From: Nitrospira sp. UBA2083
Lineage (GTDB): Bacteria > Nitrospirota > Nitrospiria > Nitrospirales > Nitrospiraceae
Assembly: GCA_002331625.1 (NCBI GenBank)
Contig: DCZN01000080.1
Location: 187,397 to 196,180, forward strand
Length of the DNA stretch: 8,784 nucleotides
Reading direction: 5' to 3'
Part shown: piece after piece, positions 1-5,511 of the stretch
Layout of the letters: every line of letters starts with the position of its first letter
Numbering within the stretch: position 1 is the stretch's first letter
Translations under genes and position numbers: made by a program
Notes under the pieces: model-generated
Databases searched by the model: none
The model's input: only the letters and a program-made list of their open reading frames with translations
What the model was told of the DNA's origin: nothing

Positions 1-1440
1 GCCCATTCTGATCTTGTCGGCGAGTTCGGGCGGCTGGCCGTGCATCCCGACTATCGTCGAATGCAGGTCGGGAAGCTGCTCATGGACAAGCGGCTTGAGG
101 CCATCAAGAATCGCCTGCATGTCGGACTCGTCGTTGCGCGGACCGTGCATCCCTATGCGCAGCGCATCAGTCTCGCGCAAGGGTTTATTGCCACTGGCTT
201 TCTGCCCCTCAAACACTTCTTTTGTCACCGCGAAAGCTTTGCCTTATTGGCTCGATATTTCGGAGACGCACTCGCCTTGCGCCGCAACAATCCGAGAATC
301 ATCCCCGAAGCCTATGCCTTGGCGAATCTGGTGATGAGCGAGCCGCCCTTCAGCCCGGATTTCATCGTGGACGAAGATTCTGCATCTTACCCGACAGGCG
401 GAGACTATCGCCTTGAACAACTGCAAGCCGAGGGCTATCCGGCGTTGTTGCGCATCGAGCGAGGTCGAGTGAGGAACAGAGAAATTTTTGGGCCCATGCG
501 TCTGGACTATGGCTTTTTCAAACTGCAGGCCCACCAGACCAATTACTTTCTTGCCCGCTCCGGCGGCCGGATCGTCGGGGCAGTCGGCTATACCATGGAC
601 CAGGTTGAACACACCGTGCGAGTGTTCGAACTCATTGCGCTAGCAGATGATGTGGTGCGATTCCTTTTGGGTGAACTTGAACGCAAGTGTCGAGAGGAGA
701 TGGGAGTCGAATACATCGAGATCGATGTCAGCGCCTATGCGCCTCGCATGCAGCGCACTCTGCTGGAGCTGAATTTTCTACCGGTCGCCTATGTGCCGGC
801 TATGGTGTTCTATCAGGTCGAACGGCTTGATATCGTCAAAATGGTTCGCTTGAATAAGTTGCAAGACTTGGGGCCGCTCGGCCTGACCGAACCGGTTCAG
901 GCTGTGGCTGATGTGGTGATGCGCGGGTTTGCAACGTGCGTGATCGCTCCACGGATGGCACAGGCCATCAAAGAGGTTCCCCTGTTTCATGGAATGAACA
1001 CCGAGCAGGCGACGAGATTGGCTGGGGTATGCACGGTGAGGAATCTATTGCCGGGTGAACGACTGTTTACCGGACACGATCCGGTGGACCGGCTCTACCT
1101 TGTGCTGCAGGGGCAAGTCACCATCAGCAGCGGATCTCCATCGCGTATCATCGGCAGCGTTCACACTGGAGAGACCTGCGGAGAAGTGTCGCTTCTCTCA
1201 GCCAAACCCCACTCCGCAACGGCAACCGCTGTGGATCGAATCGAAGTTGCCGAACTACTCCGACGAGACCTCGAGGATCTCATTCGGCGCCGTCCGGATA
1301 TCGGCGTGATCATCTACCGCAACTTAGCCGTCGGGCTGGGAGAAAAACTCCTACGCTCGGGCGAGGGGAAGCGAGATCAGGGTCAGCGCGAAGGTGAGAA
1401 CCTCACTCTGGTTTCGGAGAGTGCATTGCCTAGGATATAA
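1..1440 (+). CDS. GNAT acetyltransferase / cyclic-nucleotide-binding-domain fusion protein (5' end outside window)
   Basis: The frame is open from the first base, so the gene starts upstream; 479 residues are visible. Residues 12-27 hold a GNAT motif A (LAVHPDYRRMQVGKLLM), the acetyl-CoA pyrophosphate loop, followed by AQGFIATGFLPL, a typical end of the fold. Residues about 168-278 look like a second, degenerate GNAT fold without an acetyl-CoA loop. Residues about 326-455 form a Crp-type cyclic-nucleotide-binding domain (VPLFHGMN, GERLFTGHDPVDRLYLVLQG, then GETCGEVSLLSAKPHSATA). Two ligand-contact positions are non-standard: the first Gly of RxxGxG is Gln, and the phosphate-cassette Arg before S/T-A is His. 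No DNA-binding helix-turn-helix follows, so this is not a Crp-type regulator. By family knowledge it could be a protein or small-molecule acyltransferase with an allosteric domain; its substrate is unknown. A weak hairpin follows the stop. Confidence 0.88.
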   Translation, partial: AHSDLVGEFGRLAVHPDYRRMQVGKLLMDKRLEAIKNRLHVGLVVARTVHPYAQRISLAQGFIATGFLPLKHFFCHRESFALLARYFGDALALRRNNPRIIPEAYALANLVMSEPPFSPDFIVDEDSASYPTGGDYRLEQLQAEGYPALLRIERGRVRNREIFGPMRLDYGFFKLQAHQTNYFLARSGGRIVGAVGYTMDQVEHTVRVFELIALADDVVRFLLGELERKCREEMGVEYIEIDVSAYAPRMQRTLLELNFLPVAYVPAMVFYQVERLDIVKMVRLNKLQDLGPLGLTEPVQAVADVVMRGFATCVIAPRMAQAIKEVPLFHGMNTEQATRLAGVCTVRNLLPGERLFTGHDPVDRLYLVLQGQVTISSGSPSRIIGSVHTGETCGEVSLLSAKPHSATATAVDRIEVAELLRRDLEDLIRRRPDIGVIIYRNLAVGLGEKLLRSGEGKRDQGQREGENLTLVSESALPRI

Positions 1441-1452
1441 CATTTACCATTT

Positions 1453-1491
1453 GATCATTCTCTGGTGATCTCAAAGGAGTGATCGGTTTTT
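1453..1491 (+). terminator. Possible Rho-independent terminator after the GNAT/cNMP fusion gene
   Basis: GATCA (1453-1457) pairs with TGATC (1480-1484), and CTC (1460-1462) can add to GAG (1477-1479) across a two-base bulge. GGTTTTT follows directly. It lies 12 bases after the stop, between convergent genes. The stem is weak and AT-rich with a long loop, so the call is tentative. On the minus strand no T-run follows. Confidence 0.4.
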
Positions 1492-1517
1492 GGAATCCTC
1501 TGATGGTGCTAAGCCCG

Positions 1518-1724
1518 TCACGCGGCTTCGCTTCCATATCCACGGCGCTCGGATCCGTGCGGCAGTCTTCGTTGTACATGAACTTGCCGATTTCGATTGA
1601 TCACATCATCAATGATCATTCCGCAATTGACACAGCGCCAACCATGAAAATCTGATGACGAACCGGTCTGTACCGCGAAGCTATCATCACGCACAGCAAG
1701 GCCGTTGCATCGTGGGCAATTCAT
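1518..1724 (-). CDS. Small zinc-ribbon protein (68 aa)
   Basis: A 68-residue soluble protein with two CxxC knuckles: C3-P-R-C6 at the very N-terminus and C31-V-N-C34-G, about 25 residues apart, which is the layout of a single zinc ribbon. The tryptophan and arginine just before the second knuckle (WRCVNCG) match small zinc-ribbon proteins common in environmental bacteria. The C-terminal third is basic and probably disordered. The ATG at 1724 overlaps the TGA of the upstream gene (ATGA), and a GGAGTGA Shine-Dalgarno lies six bases upstream inside that gene, so translation is probably coupled. The partner and role (nucleic-acid or protein binding) are not visible. The residues support zinc binding well; a cellular function cannot be given. 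Confidence 0.72.
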   Translation of the reverse strand: MNCPRCNGLAVRDDSFAVQTGSSSDFHGWRCVNCGMIIDDVINRNRQVHVQRRLPHGSERRGYGSEAA

Positions 1725-2041
1725 TGATTCTCACTCCATTGAAGATCTCCTCTCGTCCGGTCTGCCGGCTGCGGAGCCACGGCGGCAGATGTCATGGTCA
1801 TGCGCTCCACCCGTGCCGCGCGTAGCATCGCCGTGCCGTCTTGAAAACCGTTTACATACCGCTCACAAATCTCCGGAGGGTACAGACGATAGTCATCGGT
1901 ATGGTCGCTGCTCATCAGCGCATCACGTAGCCCCTCTTCTTCCGCACGCCACCCATCGGCCTCCCATTCAGTATGAGCCTGTGTGGCCTGCCGTCGGCAC
2001 CACTGAATGCGAAGAGTGATGGGGTTTGGTATCTGGTTCAT
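1721..2041 (-). CDS. Hypothetical protein, first gene of a coupled pair with a zinc-ribbon protein
   Basis: A 106-residue soluble, charged protein that I do not recognise. The N-terminal two thirds look helical and acidic (WEADGWRAEEEGLRDAL, then YPPEICERYVNGFQDGTAML); the C-terminal third is Ala/Thr/Pro-rich and probably unstructured. There is no signal peptide or membrane segment. Evidence that it is a gene: a purine-rich AAGGGGA six bases before the ATG, and a four-base stop/start overlap with the downstream zinc-ribbon gene. The opposite strand also carries an open frame here (1705-2019), but that has no such signals. The role is unknown; the coupling suggests the two proteins are made in fixed proportion and may act together. 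Confidence 0.6.
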   Translation of the reverse strand: MNQIPNPITLRIQWCRRQATQAHTEWEADGWRAEEEGLRDALMSSDHTDDYRLYPPEICERYVNGFQDGTAMLRAARVERMTMTSAAVAPQPADRTRGDLQWSENQ

Positions 2042-2047
2042 TGCTTT

Positions 2048-2054
2048 TCCCCTT
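2048..2054 (-). promoter_or_regulatory. Ribosome binding site of the 106-aa gene
   Basis: AAGGGGA on the minus strand, six bases before the ATG at 2041. It decides the strand and start of a gene that otherwise has no recognisable homology. Confidence 0.5.
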
Positions 2055-2275
2055 CATGAGCCAATTCTTGATAGAGCATGGATCAGCAAGTTGAATGCCA
2101 TGCAGGAGAGGTACCCATGTCTTTCGCGAAGTTCTGCACCATTGGTCTAGTCCCCACATATTTCTAATGGCTTACACAGATCAGTCCTCTCACTACCCAC
2201 AAACAGTGTGGATAACAGAGTGTTCGATACACTGAAGGATGTGAAGGGAATAGAATCTACTGGAACAAAATGATG

Positions 2276-2325
2276 CTAGGTACAACCCTAGTGCAAATGG
2301 TCCATGACCTAGGAGGCCTGCTAGG
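2276..2325. repeat. Direct repeat CTAGG-N7-CTAG, two units 33 bases apart
   Basis: CTAG occurs at 2276, 2288, 2309 and 2321, a spacing of 12, 21 and 12 bases. Each unit reads CTAGG-N7-CTAG. The first unit can also fold as CTAGG/CCTAG with a six-base loop, and the second as CCTAG/CTAGG with an eight-base loop. The regular spacing near whole helical turns would suit a protein-binding site, but no binder is identified. Confidence 0.5.
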
Positions 2326-2331
2326 CGAGTG

Positions 2332-2371
2332 GCACCCCATGCTTGTTGCCTGTCTTTCTTTCATGGGGTGC
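2332..2371. repeat. Perfect 10-bp inverted repeat downstream of the AEC permease gene
   Basis: GCACCCCATG (2332-2341) and CATGGGGTGC (2362-2371) are exact inverted copies around a 20-base centre. It begins 11 bases after the permease stop on the minus strand. No T-run follows on either strand, so it is not a classic intrinsic terminator. It may protect a 3' end or be an operator. Confidence 0.6.
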
Positions 2372-2382
2372 ACGTTGCGCGG

Positions 2383-3297
2383 TTAGTGCACGAGCATCTC
2401 AGCCAGGCGGGGAAGCCAAGGGAGCATCACCACACCGACGCAGATGGAAAGGGCGACGGTTGAAGCGACCAGTTCCTCATCGAGGCGGGTTTCAGCGGCG
2501 ATGATTACGGCACTGACCGCCGATGGCATGGCGGCCACCAGGATGACTACGGCTCGTTCGACACTCGCCATATTCAGCAGCCACACAGCGAACAGTCCGA
2601 GCAACAGCCCGCCGCCCATCCGTACGAGCACACCCAGTGCAGCCAGCCGCACCGTCCGCTGGATGGCGGAGAAACTGATCGAGAGACCGAGCACCAGACT
2701 GGCGAGCGGGGTCGTCGTCAGATGTAATGGACGAAGGATCTCAAGAACCCAAGGGAAGAGATGATGCCCGGATAACTTGACGGTGAGGATACAGATCAAT
2801 GCCCATAAGGGGGGAGACGACAGGAAGCGGATAGCCGCTGATCTTGTCGTGGGTACCTGTGCGCCATGCCAGACTGCAAGACCGTAGAGAACCGAGAGGG
2901 TCAGTGTGGTTTGACCGAGGTCGAAGAGCACTGCGTGAACCAGACCTTCGTCACCGAACGTGGCAAGAATGACAGGAAAGGCGAAGTACACGGAATTAAT
3001 GGAGCCTGTGACCAGTACAAACCCACCTTGCGATGCACGCGGAAGCCGCAGGAACCGTGCAAGTTGCCAGGAACAGAGAACCACCGGGAGCGTAATCAGA
3101 CAAGCAGTCACCGGGAGCTTCCACGCGGTTGAGGTCAGTGCCACACGATCCAGCGAGACAAGGATCGTCGCCGGCAGGCTGACCGAGAATACAACTGTCG
3201 CCAACCGCTCGGCATGCGTTTTAGTCAGGATGCCAAAGGATCGGAGTAAGACCCCGATGACAAAGATCGTGATGAAAACTTGAAGGGAAACAGGCAT
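2383..3297 (-). CDS. AEC-family (auxin efflux carrier type) permease
   Basis: A 304-residue integral membrane protein with about eight to ten hydrophobic segments and little soluble sequence. Family signatures of AEC transporters (PF03547) appear in order: SLPATIL near residue 40, GSINSVYFAFPV in the middle, TTPLASLVLGLSIS about residue 200, and AMPSAVSAVIIAAETRLDEELVASTVALS near the C-terminus, matching the family's AMPxAxN-type region. AEC proteins are inner-membrane carriers for organic anions or related small molecules; the substrate cannot be told from this sequence. I chose the ATG at 3297 (MPVSLQVF) because an upstream ATG at 3366 would add 23 residues lacking family character, and 304 residues is normal. 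Neither start has a strong Shine-Dalgarno. It is divergent from the small anchored protein gene at 3508. Confidence 0.9.
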   Translation of the reverse strand: MPVSLQVFITIFVIGVLLRSFGILTKTHAERLATVVFSVSLPATILVSLDRVALTSTAWKLPVTACLITLPVVLCSWQLARFLRLPRASQGGFVLVTGSINSVYFAFPVILATFGDEGLVHAVLFDLGQTTLTLSVLYGLAVWHGAQVPTTRSAAIRFLSSPPLWALICILTVKLSGHHLFPWVLEILRPLHLTTTPLASLVLGLSISFSAIQRTVRLAALGVLVRMGGGLLLGLFAVWLLNMASVERAVVILVAAMPSAVSAVIIAAETRLDEELVASTVALSICVGVVMLPWLPRLAEMLVH

Positions 3298-3473
3298 AGT
3301 GGTGAAAGAACCGGAAGGGTATGATGCCGCTCTCCTTGGGTAGATACAACTGCTATGAAGGAACATTCATTTCTGGTGATGGGGATGGGTTGGGCATGGT
3401 AAACGTAGAAATGGCAGGACAGCCTGAGAGCTGCCGTTGCGGCATGGCTTCGGGTGCAACGCTCCACTGTAGG

Positions 3474-3504
3474 GTGATGGATCTCTTGCTCCATCACTAT
3501 TTTT
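3474..3504 (+). terminator. Terminator-like hairpin directly before the start of the small anchored protein gene
   Basis: GTGATGGA (3474-3481) pairs perfectly with TCCATCAC (3490-3497) around an eight-base loop, followed by TATTTTT (3498-3504). The ATG of the next gene lies three bases later. It has the form of an intrinsic terminator but there is no recognised plus-strand gene upstream to terminate, so it could instead act as an attenuator of the downstream gene. Confidence 0.5.
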
Positions 3505-3507
3505 GAG

Positions 3508-3789
3508 ATGGCAACCAAACCAGGTCGGTCTCCGAACCTTTCCAAAGCTGCGATCGAGGCGCTGTGGCAGGGTAATGTGGTCGGCGCGATCAATATCGTG
3601 CGCAAGGAGCGGGGTATCGGTATGGCGGAGGCGAAGGAGCTGGTGGTCACGTACATCGGTACACAGCCGGCCCTCAAGAAGAAGATTGATCAGGTACTCG
3701 TCACGGCCAAACGCCGGTTCATCGGATGGATAGCAGGGATGTTGGTCGTAGCGGCAGGCATCGCGTATTTCATGATACGGGGTTCGTGA
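3508..3789 (+). CDS. Small C-terminally membrane-anchored protein with an L7/L12-CTD-like domain (paralogue A)
   Basis: A 93-residue protein. Residues 10-45 (NLSKAAIEALWQGNVVGAIN, then KERGIGMAEAKELV) resemble the helix-turn-helix part of the ribosomal L7/L12 C-terminal domain, whose signature is IKxVRExTGLGLKEAKxLV. Small stand-alone proteins with this motif are known as conserved hypotheticals. Residues about 70-90 form one hydrophobic helix (IGWIAGMLVVAAGIAYFMI) after a basic KRR, predicting a cytosolic N-domain anchored by a C-terminal helix. It is a clear paralogue of the protein at 6281-6556: about 23 of 59 residues are identical without gaps from LS to AK. No other in-frame start lies between the upstream stop and 3508, and there is no good Shine-Dalgarno. 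Function is unknown; a protein-binding role is an inference from the fold only. Confidence 0.78.
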   Translation: MATKPGRSPNLSKAAIEALWQGNVVGAINIVRKERGIGMAEAKELVVTYIGTQPALKKKIDQVLVTAKRRFIGWIAGMLVVAAGIAYFMIRGS

Positions 3790-3887
3790 ATACGTGCATC
3801 AGTCTAACAGGCCTATTATGAAACCAGTATTCCAAAACAAGACACGCGGTCAGGAGATTGATGGTGGGAGGTTCTCATGGGGGCAAC

Positions 3888-4469
3888 ATGACACGTGAGC
3901 GAAGCGCATTGGCCGTGCTTGTATTAGGTGTGACCGTCTCCTGTGCGCTCGCTCCGGTTCTGGTGTGGGGCAAGGTACAGGTGTTGCCCGAGACGGTGTT
4001 GCTGGTAGAAGGCAAGAGGATCAGTGGGCACAACAGTCTGCCGCATCACCCTGTGGTGAAAGGAGTGGTTGCTGCATTTGAGCAGGCCGAATCAGGCCTG
4101 CAAAAAGAAGAGATCGACGTACTCATGCAGTTTTATGCGCCATCCTACGACTACCACGGGTTGAAACAGGCTGATGTGCGCCGAATCTGGGGTGAGGTGT
4201 TTGAACATTACAAGGGACTTGAGTCACTTCATTTATTTTCCGACATCAAGGTCGTGAACGTGGATGGGAAACTGCGAGTAGAAGTGACCTGCACGGGCGG
4301 ACTGTACGGTACCGAAGAACGCACCGGCCATCGAGTCACACTCGACAGCTGGTTTCGAGAAGTTCACTATCTGGTGAAAGAAGGTGATCGCTGGAGATTT
4401 CTGGGTAACGCCGGCGAGGTGCCGGCTGCCGCGCCCTTCGCATCGGCTCCGCATCATCCGCTATTCTAA
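3888..4469 (+). CDS. Exported NTF2-like (SnoaL/DUF4440-type) protein
   Basis: From the ATG at 3888 the protein has 193 residues and opens with a signal sequence: RER, then a hydrophobic stretch ALAVLVLGVTVSCALAPVLVW, with likely cleavage near VWG/KV. The Cys in the hydrophobic stretch lacks a proper lipobox, so I do not call a lipoprotein. The mature part fits an NTF2-like cone fold: a first helix VVKGVVAAFEQAESGLQKEEIDVLMQ, then FYAPSYDYHG, a helix DVRRIWGEVFEHY, and beta strands ending in KEGDRWRFLG. The His/Pro-rich tail is probably disordered. Starts at 3861 (ATG, AGGAG four bases away) or 3858 would add a Gly-rich segment unlike a signal n-region; GGGGGC before 3888 is an acceptable Shine-Dalgarno. 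It may be co-transcribed with the 3508 gene. No catalytic residues are evident, so ligand binding is only a family-level guess. Confidence 0.78.
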   Translation: MTRERSALAVLVLGVTVSCALAPVLVWGKVQVLPETVLLVEGKRISGHNSLPHHPVVKGVVAAFEQAESGLQKEEIDVLMQFYAPSYDYHGLKQADVRRIWGEVFEHYKGLESLHLFSDIKVVNVDGKLRVEVTCTGGLYGTEERTGHRVTLDSWFREVHYLVKEGDRWRFLGNAGEVPAAAPFASAPHHPLF

Positions 4470-4590
4470 AAGATCACACCAACTCCCGTCGCGCGGCTCG
4501 ACTGAGCGTGCCGAAGTCCAGGACGCGCTGGTCTGCAGGCATGGCCGCATTCTCGTACCTTGTTGTTCGTGTCTCGCTCCTTCGATCCTG

Positions 4591-4676
4591 AGTTTCAGGT
4601 CTCACGTTCAACGTTTCAAGTTGTGCAGAGGTCAAAAACCTCAAACCTGGAACATGAGACTCGAAACTTGAAACGG
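4591..4676. repeat. Intergenic inverted-repeat element of GTTTCAAGT type
   Basis: CGTTTCAAGTT (4612-4622) and AACTTGAAACG (4665-4675) form a perfect 11-bp inverted repeat. Between them GAGGT/ACCTC (4628-4632/4638-4642) makes an inner hairpin with loop CAAAA. Related words recur on both sides (GTTTCAGGTCTCACGTT at 4592, and the reverse complement of AACATGAGACTCGAAAC at 4651). It sits between the convergent ends of the genes at 3888 and 5141 and could serve as a two-way transcription end or be a dispersed genomic repeat. Confidence 0.65.
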
Positions 4677-4745
4677 TTAGCCCCCTACGTTTCAGGCAAT
4701 TGAAAGCAAGGCGGGAGCGAAGCTGGAGGACTTTTCAACATCCAA

Positions 4746-5141
4746 TTAGGCATGCCGGATGCGAGCAAGAACGGCCGGCATGAAGGCAAAGAGCAGGAGC
4801 ACCACGTAATAGGCAGTGCCCGAAACGGGATCGCGGTTGAGGAACACCTCGGCTGGCGACATTCCTCTGAGCCACATTCCCACGGCCAGGTCAGCCAGCA
4901 AGACGAATCCCATGGCGATGAAGCCGACAGAAAGCGCCGATGACAATCGATCATCGAGCTTGTGACGGACTAACCATCTGGCCGCAGCGACAATGACGGC
5001 GAGCATCAGCGGCATCTCCAACAGCTCCGCCGCTCGCTCACCTAATAGCGGAAGGAGAAACAGGACCCGTCCGGTTCCCAAGGCGAATCCTGCCCCAAAC
5101 ACCAACAGAAAATACAGAACCGCCGTTTCTAGGATCTGCAT
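4746..5141 (-). CDS. Small four-helix membrane protein of unknown function
   Basis: A 131-residue protein with about four predicted membrane helices: residues 5-25 (ETAVLYFLLVFGAGFALG), 40-60 (MPLMLAVIVAAARWLV), 67-90 (LSSALSVGFIAMGFVLLADLA) and 108-125 (GTAYYVVLLLFAFMPAVLA). The opening YFLLVFGAGFALGTGRVLFLLPLLGERAAELLEMPLML pattern (shown here only in part as a family feature) recurs in a conserved family of uncharacterised bacterial membrane proteins as I recall it. No catalytic or metal-binding motif is visible. I start at the ATG at 5141 because longer starts (5213, 5231) add a basic, non-hydrophobic stretch and would overlap a stem-loop at 5162-5196. There is no clear Shine-Dalgarno at 5141, which leaves the start uncertain. 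The gene is divergent from the methyltransferase gene. Confidence 0.72.
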   Translation of the reverse strand: MQILETAVLYFLLVFGAGFALGTGRVLFLLPLLGERAAELLEMPLMLAVIVAAARWLVRHKLDDRLSSALSVGFIAMGFVLLADLAVGMWLRGMSPAEVFLNRDPVSGTAYYVVLLLFAFMPAVLARIRHA

Positions 5142-5161
5142 TGGCAAATGATCTTGTGACT

Positions 5162-5196
5162 CCGAAGCGAAAGCATTTGGTGGAAATGCTCTTCGG
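5162..5196 (-). repeat. Two-part stem-loop in the leader of the four-helix membrane protein gene
   Basis: CCGAAG (5162-5167) pairs with CTTCGG (5191-5196) and AGCATTT (5172-5178) with AAATGCT (5184-5190). The loop is GGTGG and there is a single four-base bulge (5168-5171) on one side only. The structure ends 21 bases before the ATG at 5141, so it lies in the expected 5' leader. Confidence 0.5.
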
Positions 5197-5475
5197 TGCC
5201 GGCGACCGTTCATTGAGATGGTGAGCCTCACGAGAGGTCTCCCCGTGTCACGCTACTACCTGGCTTGAGGCTCGTCAATGATGAAACGGACCATGAGAGC
5301 TAAAATGTTTCACTTCGATACACGGCAGATATTCGGCGGGGGTGCCTTACCTATTTTCTTGTGAGCGCGACCAGGTCACTGGATTTTTTCTGGTACATCG
5401 AAGATAGTAGCTCCGTGTACCTGAACAACCGCCGTGATTGAGAGATAGCTCTACCACGATTGGTTGCAATGAGTG

Positions 5476-5494
5476 GCGAGTGTCCTGCACTCGC
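5476..5494 (+). repeat. Hairpin just upstream of the methyltransferase ribosome binding site
   Basis: GCGAGTG (5476-5482) and CACTCGC (5488-5494) form a perfect 7-bp stem with loop TCCTG. The Shine-Dalgarno GAGGGA begins four bases later at 5498. It could influence translation start or be an operator; no T-run follows, so it is not a terminator. Confidence 0.45.
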
Positions 5495-5511
5495 GTTGAG
5501 GGACAAAACAG

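Larger units (their letters stand above)
2042..2382. other. 341-base non-coding region between the coupled pair and the AEC permease
   Basis: I see no convincing gene here. The stretch is visibly poorer in GC than its neighbours. It holds a perfect DnaA-box-like nonamer (2207-2215), a cluster of four CTAG words (2276-2325) and a perfect 10-bp inverted repeat (2332-2371). It must contain the promoter of the minus-strand pair starting at 2041, unless that pair is read through from the permease gene. I could not pick a clear -35/-10 pair. Confidence 0.6.
5142..5511. other. 370-base divergent intergenic region
   Basis: It separates the minus-strand membrane protein gene from the plus-strand methyltransferase gene and must carry both promoters. 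It contains a 13-bp two-part stem-loop at 5162-5196 and a 7-bp hairpin at 5476-5494. A CTGGT-containing T-rich word (5384-5395) resembles one found before the gene at 6281. Short open frames on the minus strand at 5347-5548 have no support. I could not pick promoters with confidence. Confidence 0.55.

Noticed and set aside
1705..2019. 104-residue plus-strand open frame opposite the 106-residue gene
   Set aside because: The minus strand has the ribosome binding site and the ATGA coupling; the plus-strand product is Pro/His/Arg-rich and looks like a shadow.
1968..2159. 63-residue minus-strand open frame upstream of and overlapping the 106-residue gene
   Set aside because: It is in another frame over the start of a better-supported gene, without a Shine-Dalgarno or recognisable features.
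3298..3366. N-terminal 23-residue extension of the AEC permease from the ATG at 3366
   Set aside because: It adds a Ser/Pro/Arg-rich segment unlike the family's membrane-helix start, and the protein is of normal length without it.
3321..3506. 61-residue plus-strand open frame upstream of the anchored protein gene
   Set aside because: Its composition is unlike a protein, it has no ribosome binding site, and its end lies in the terminator-like hairpin.
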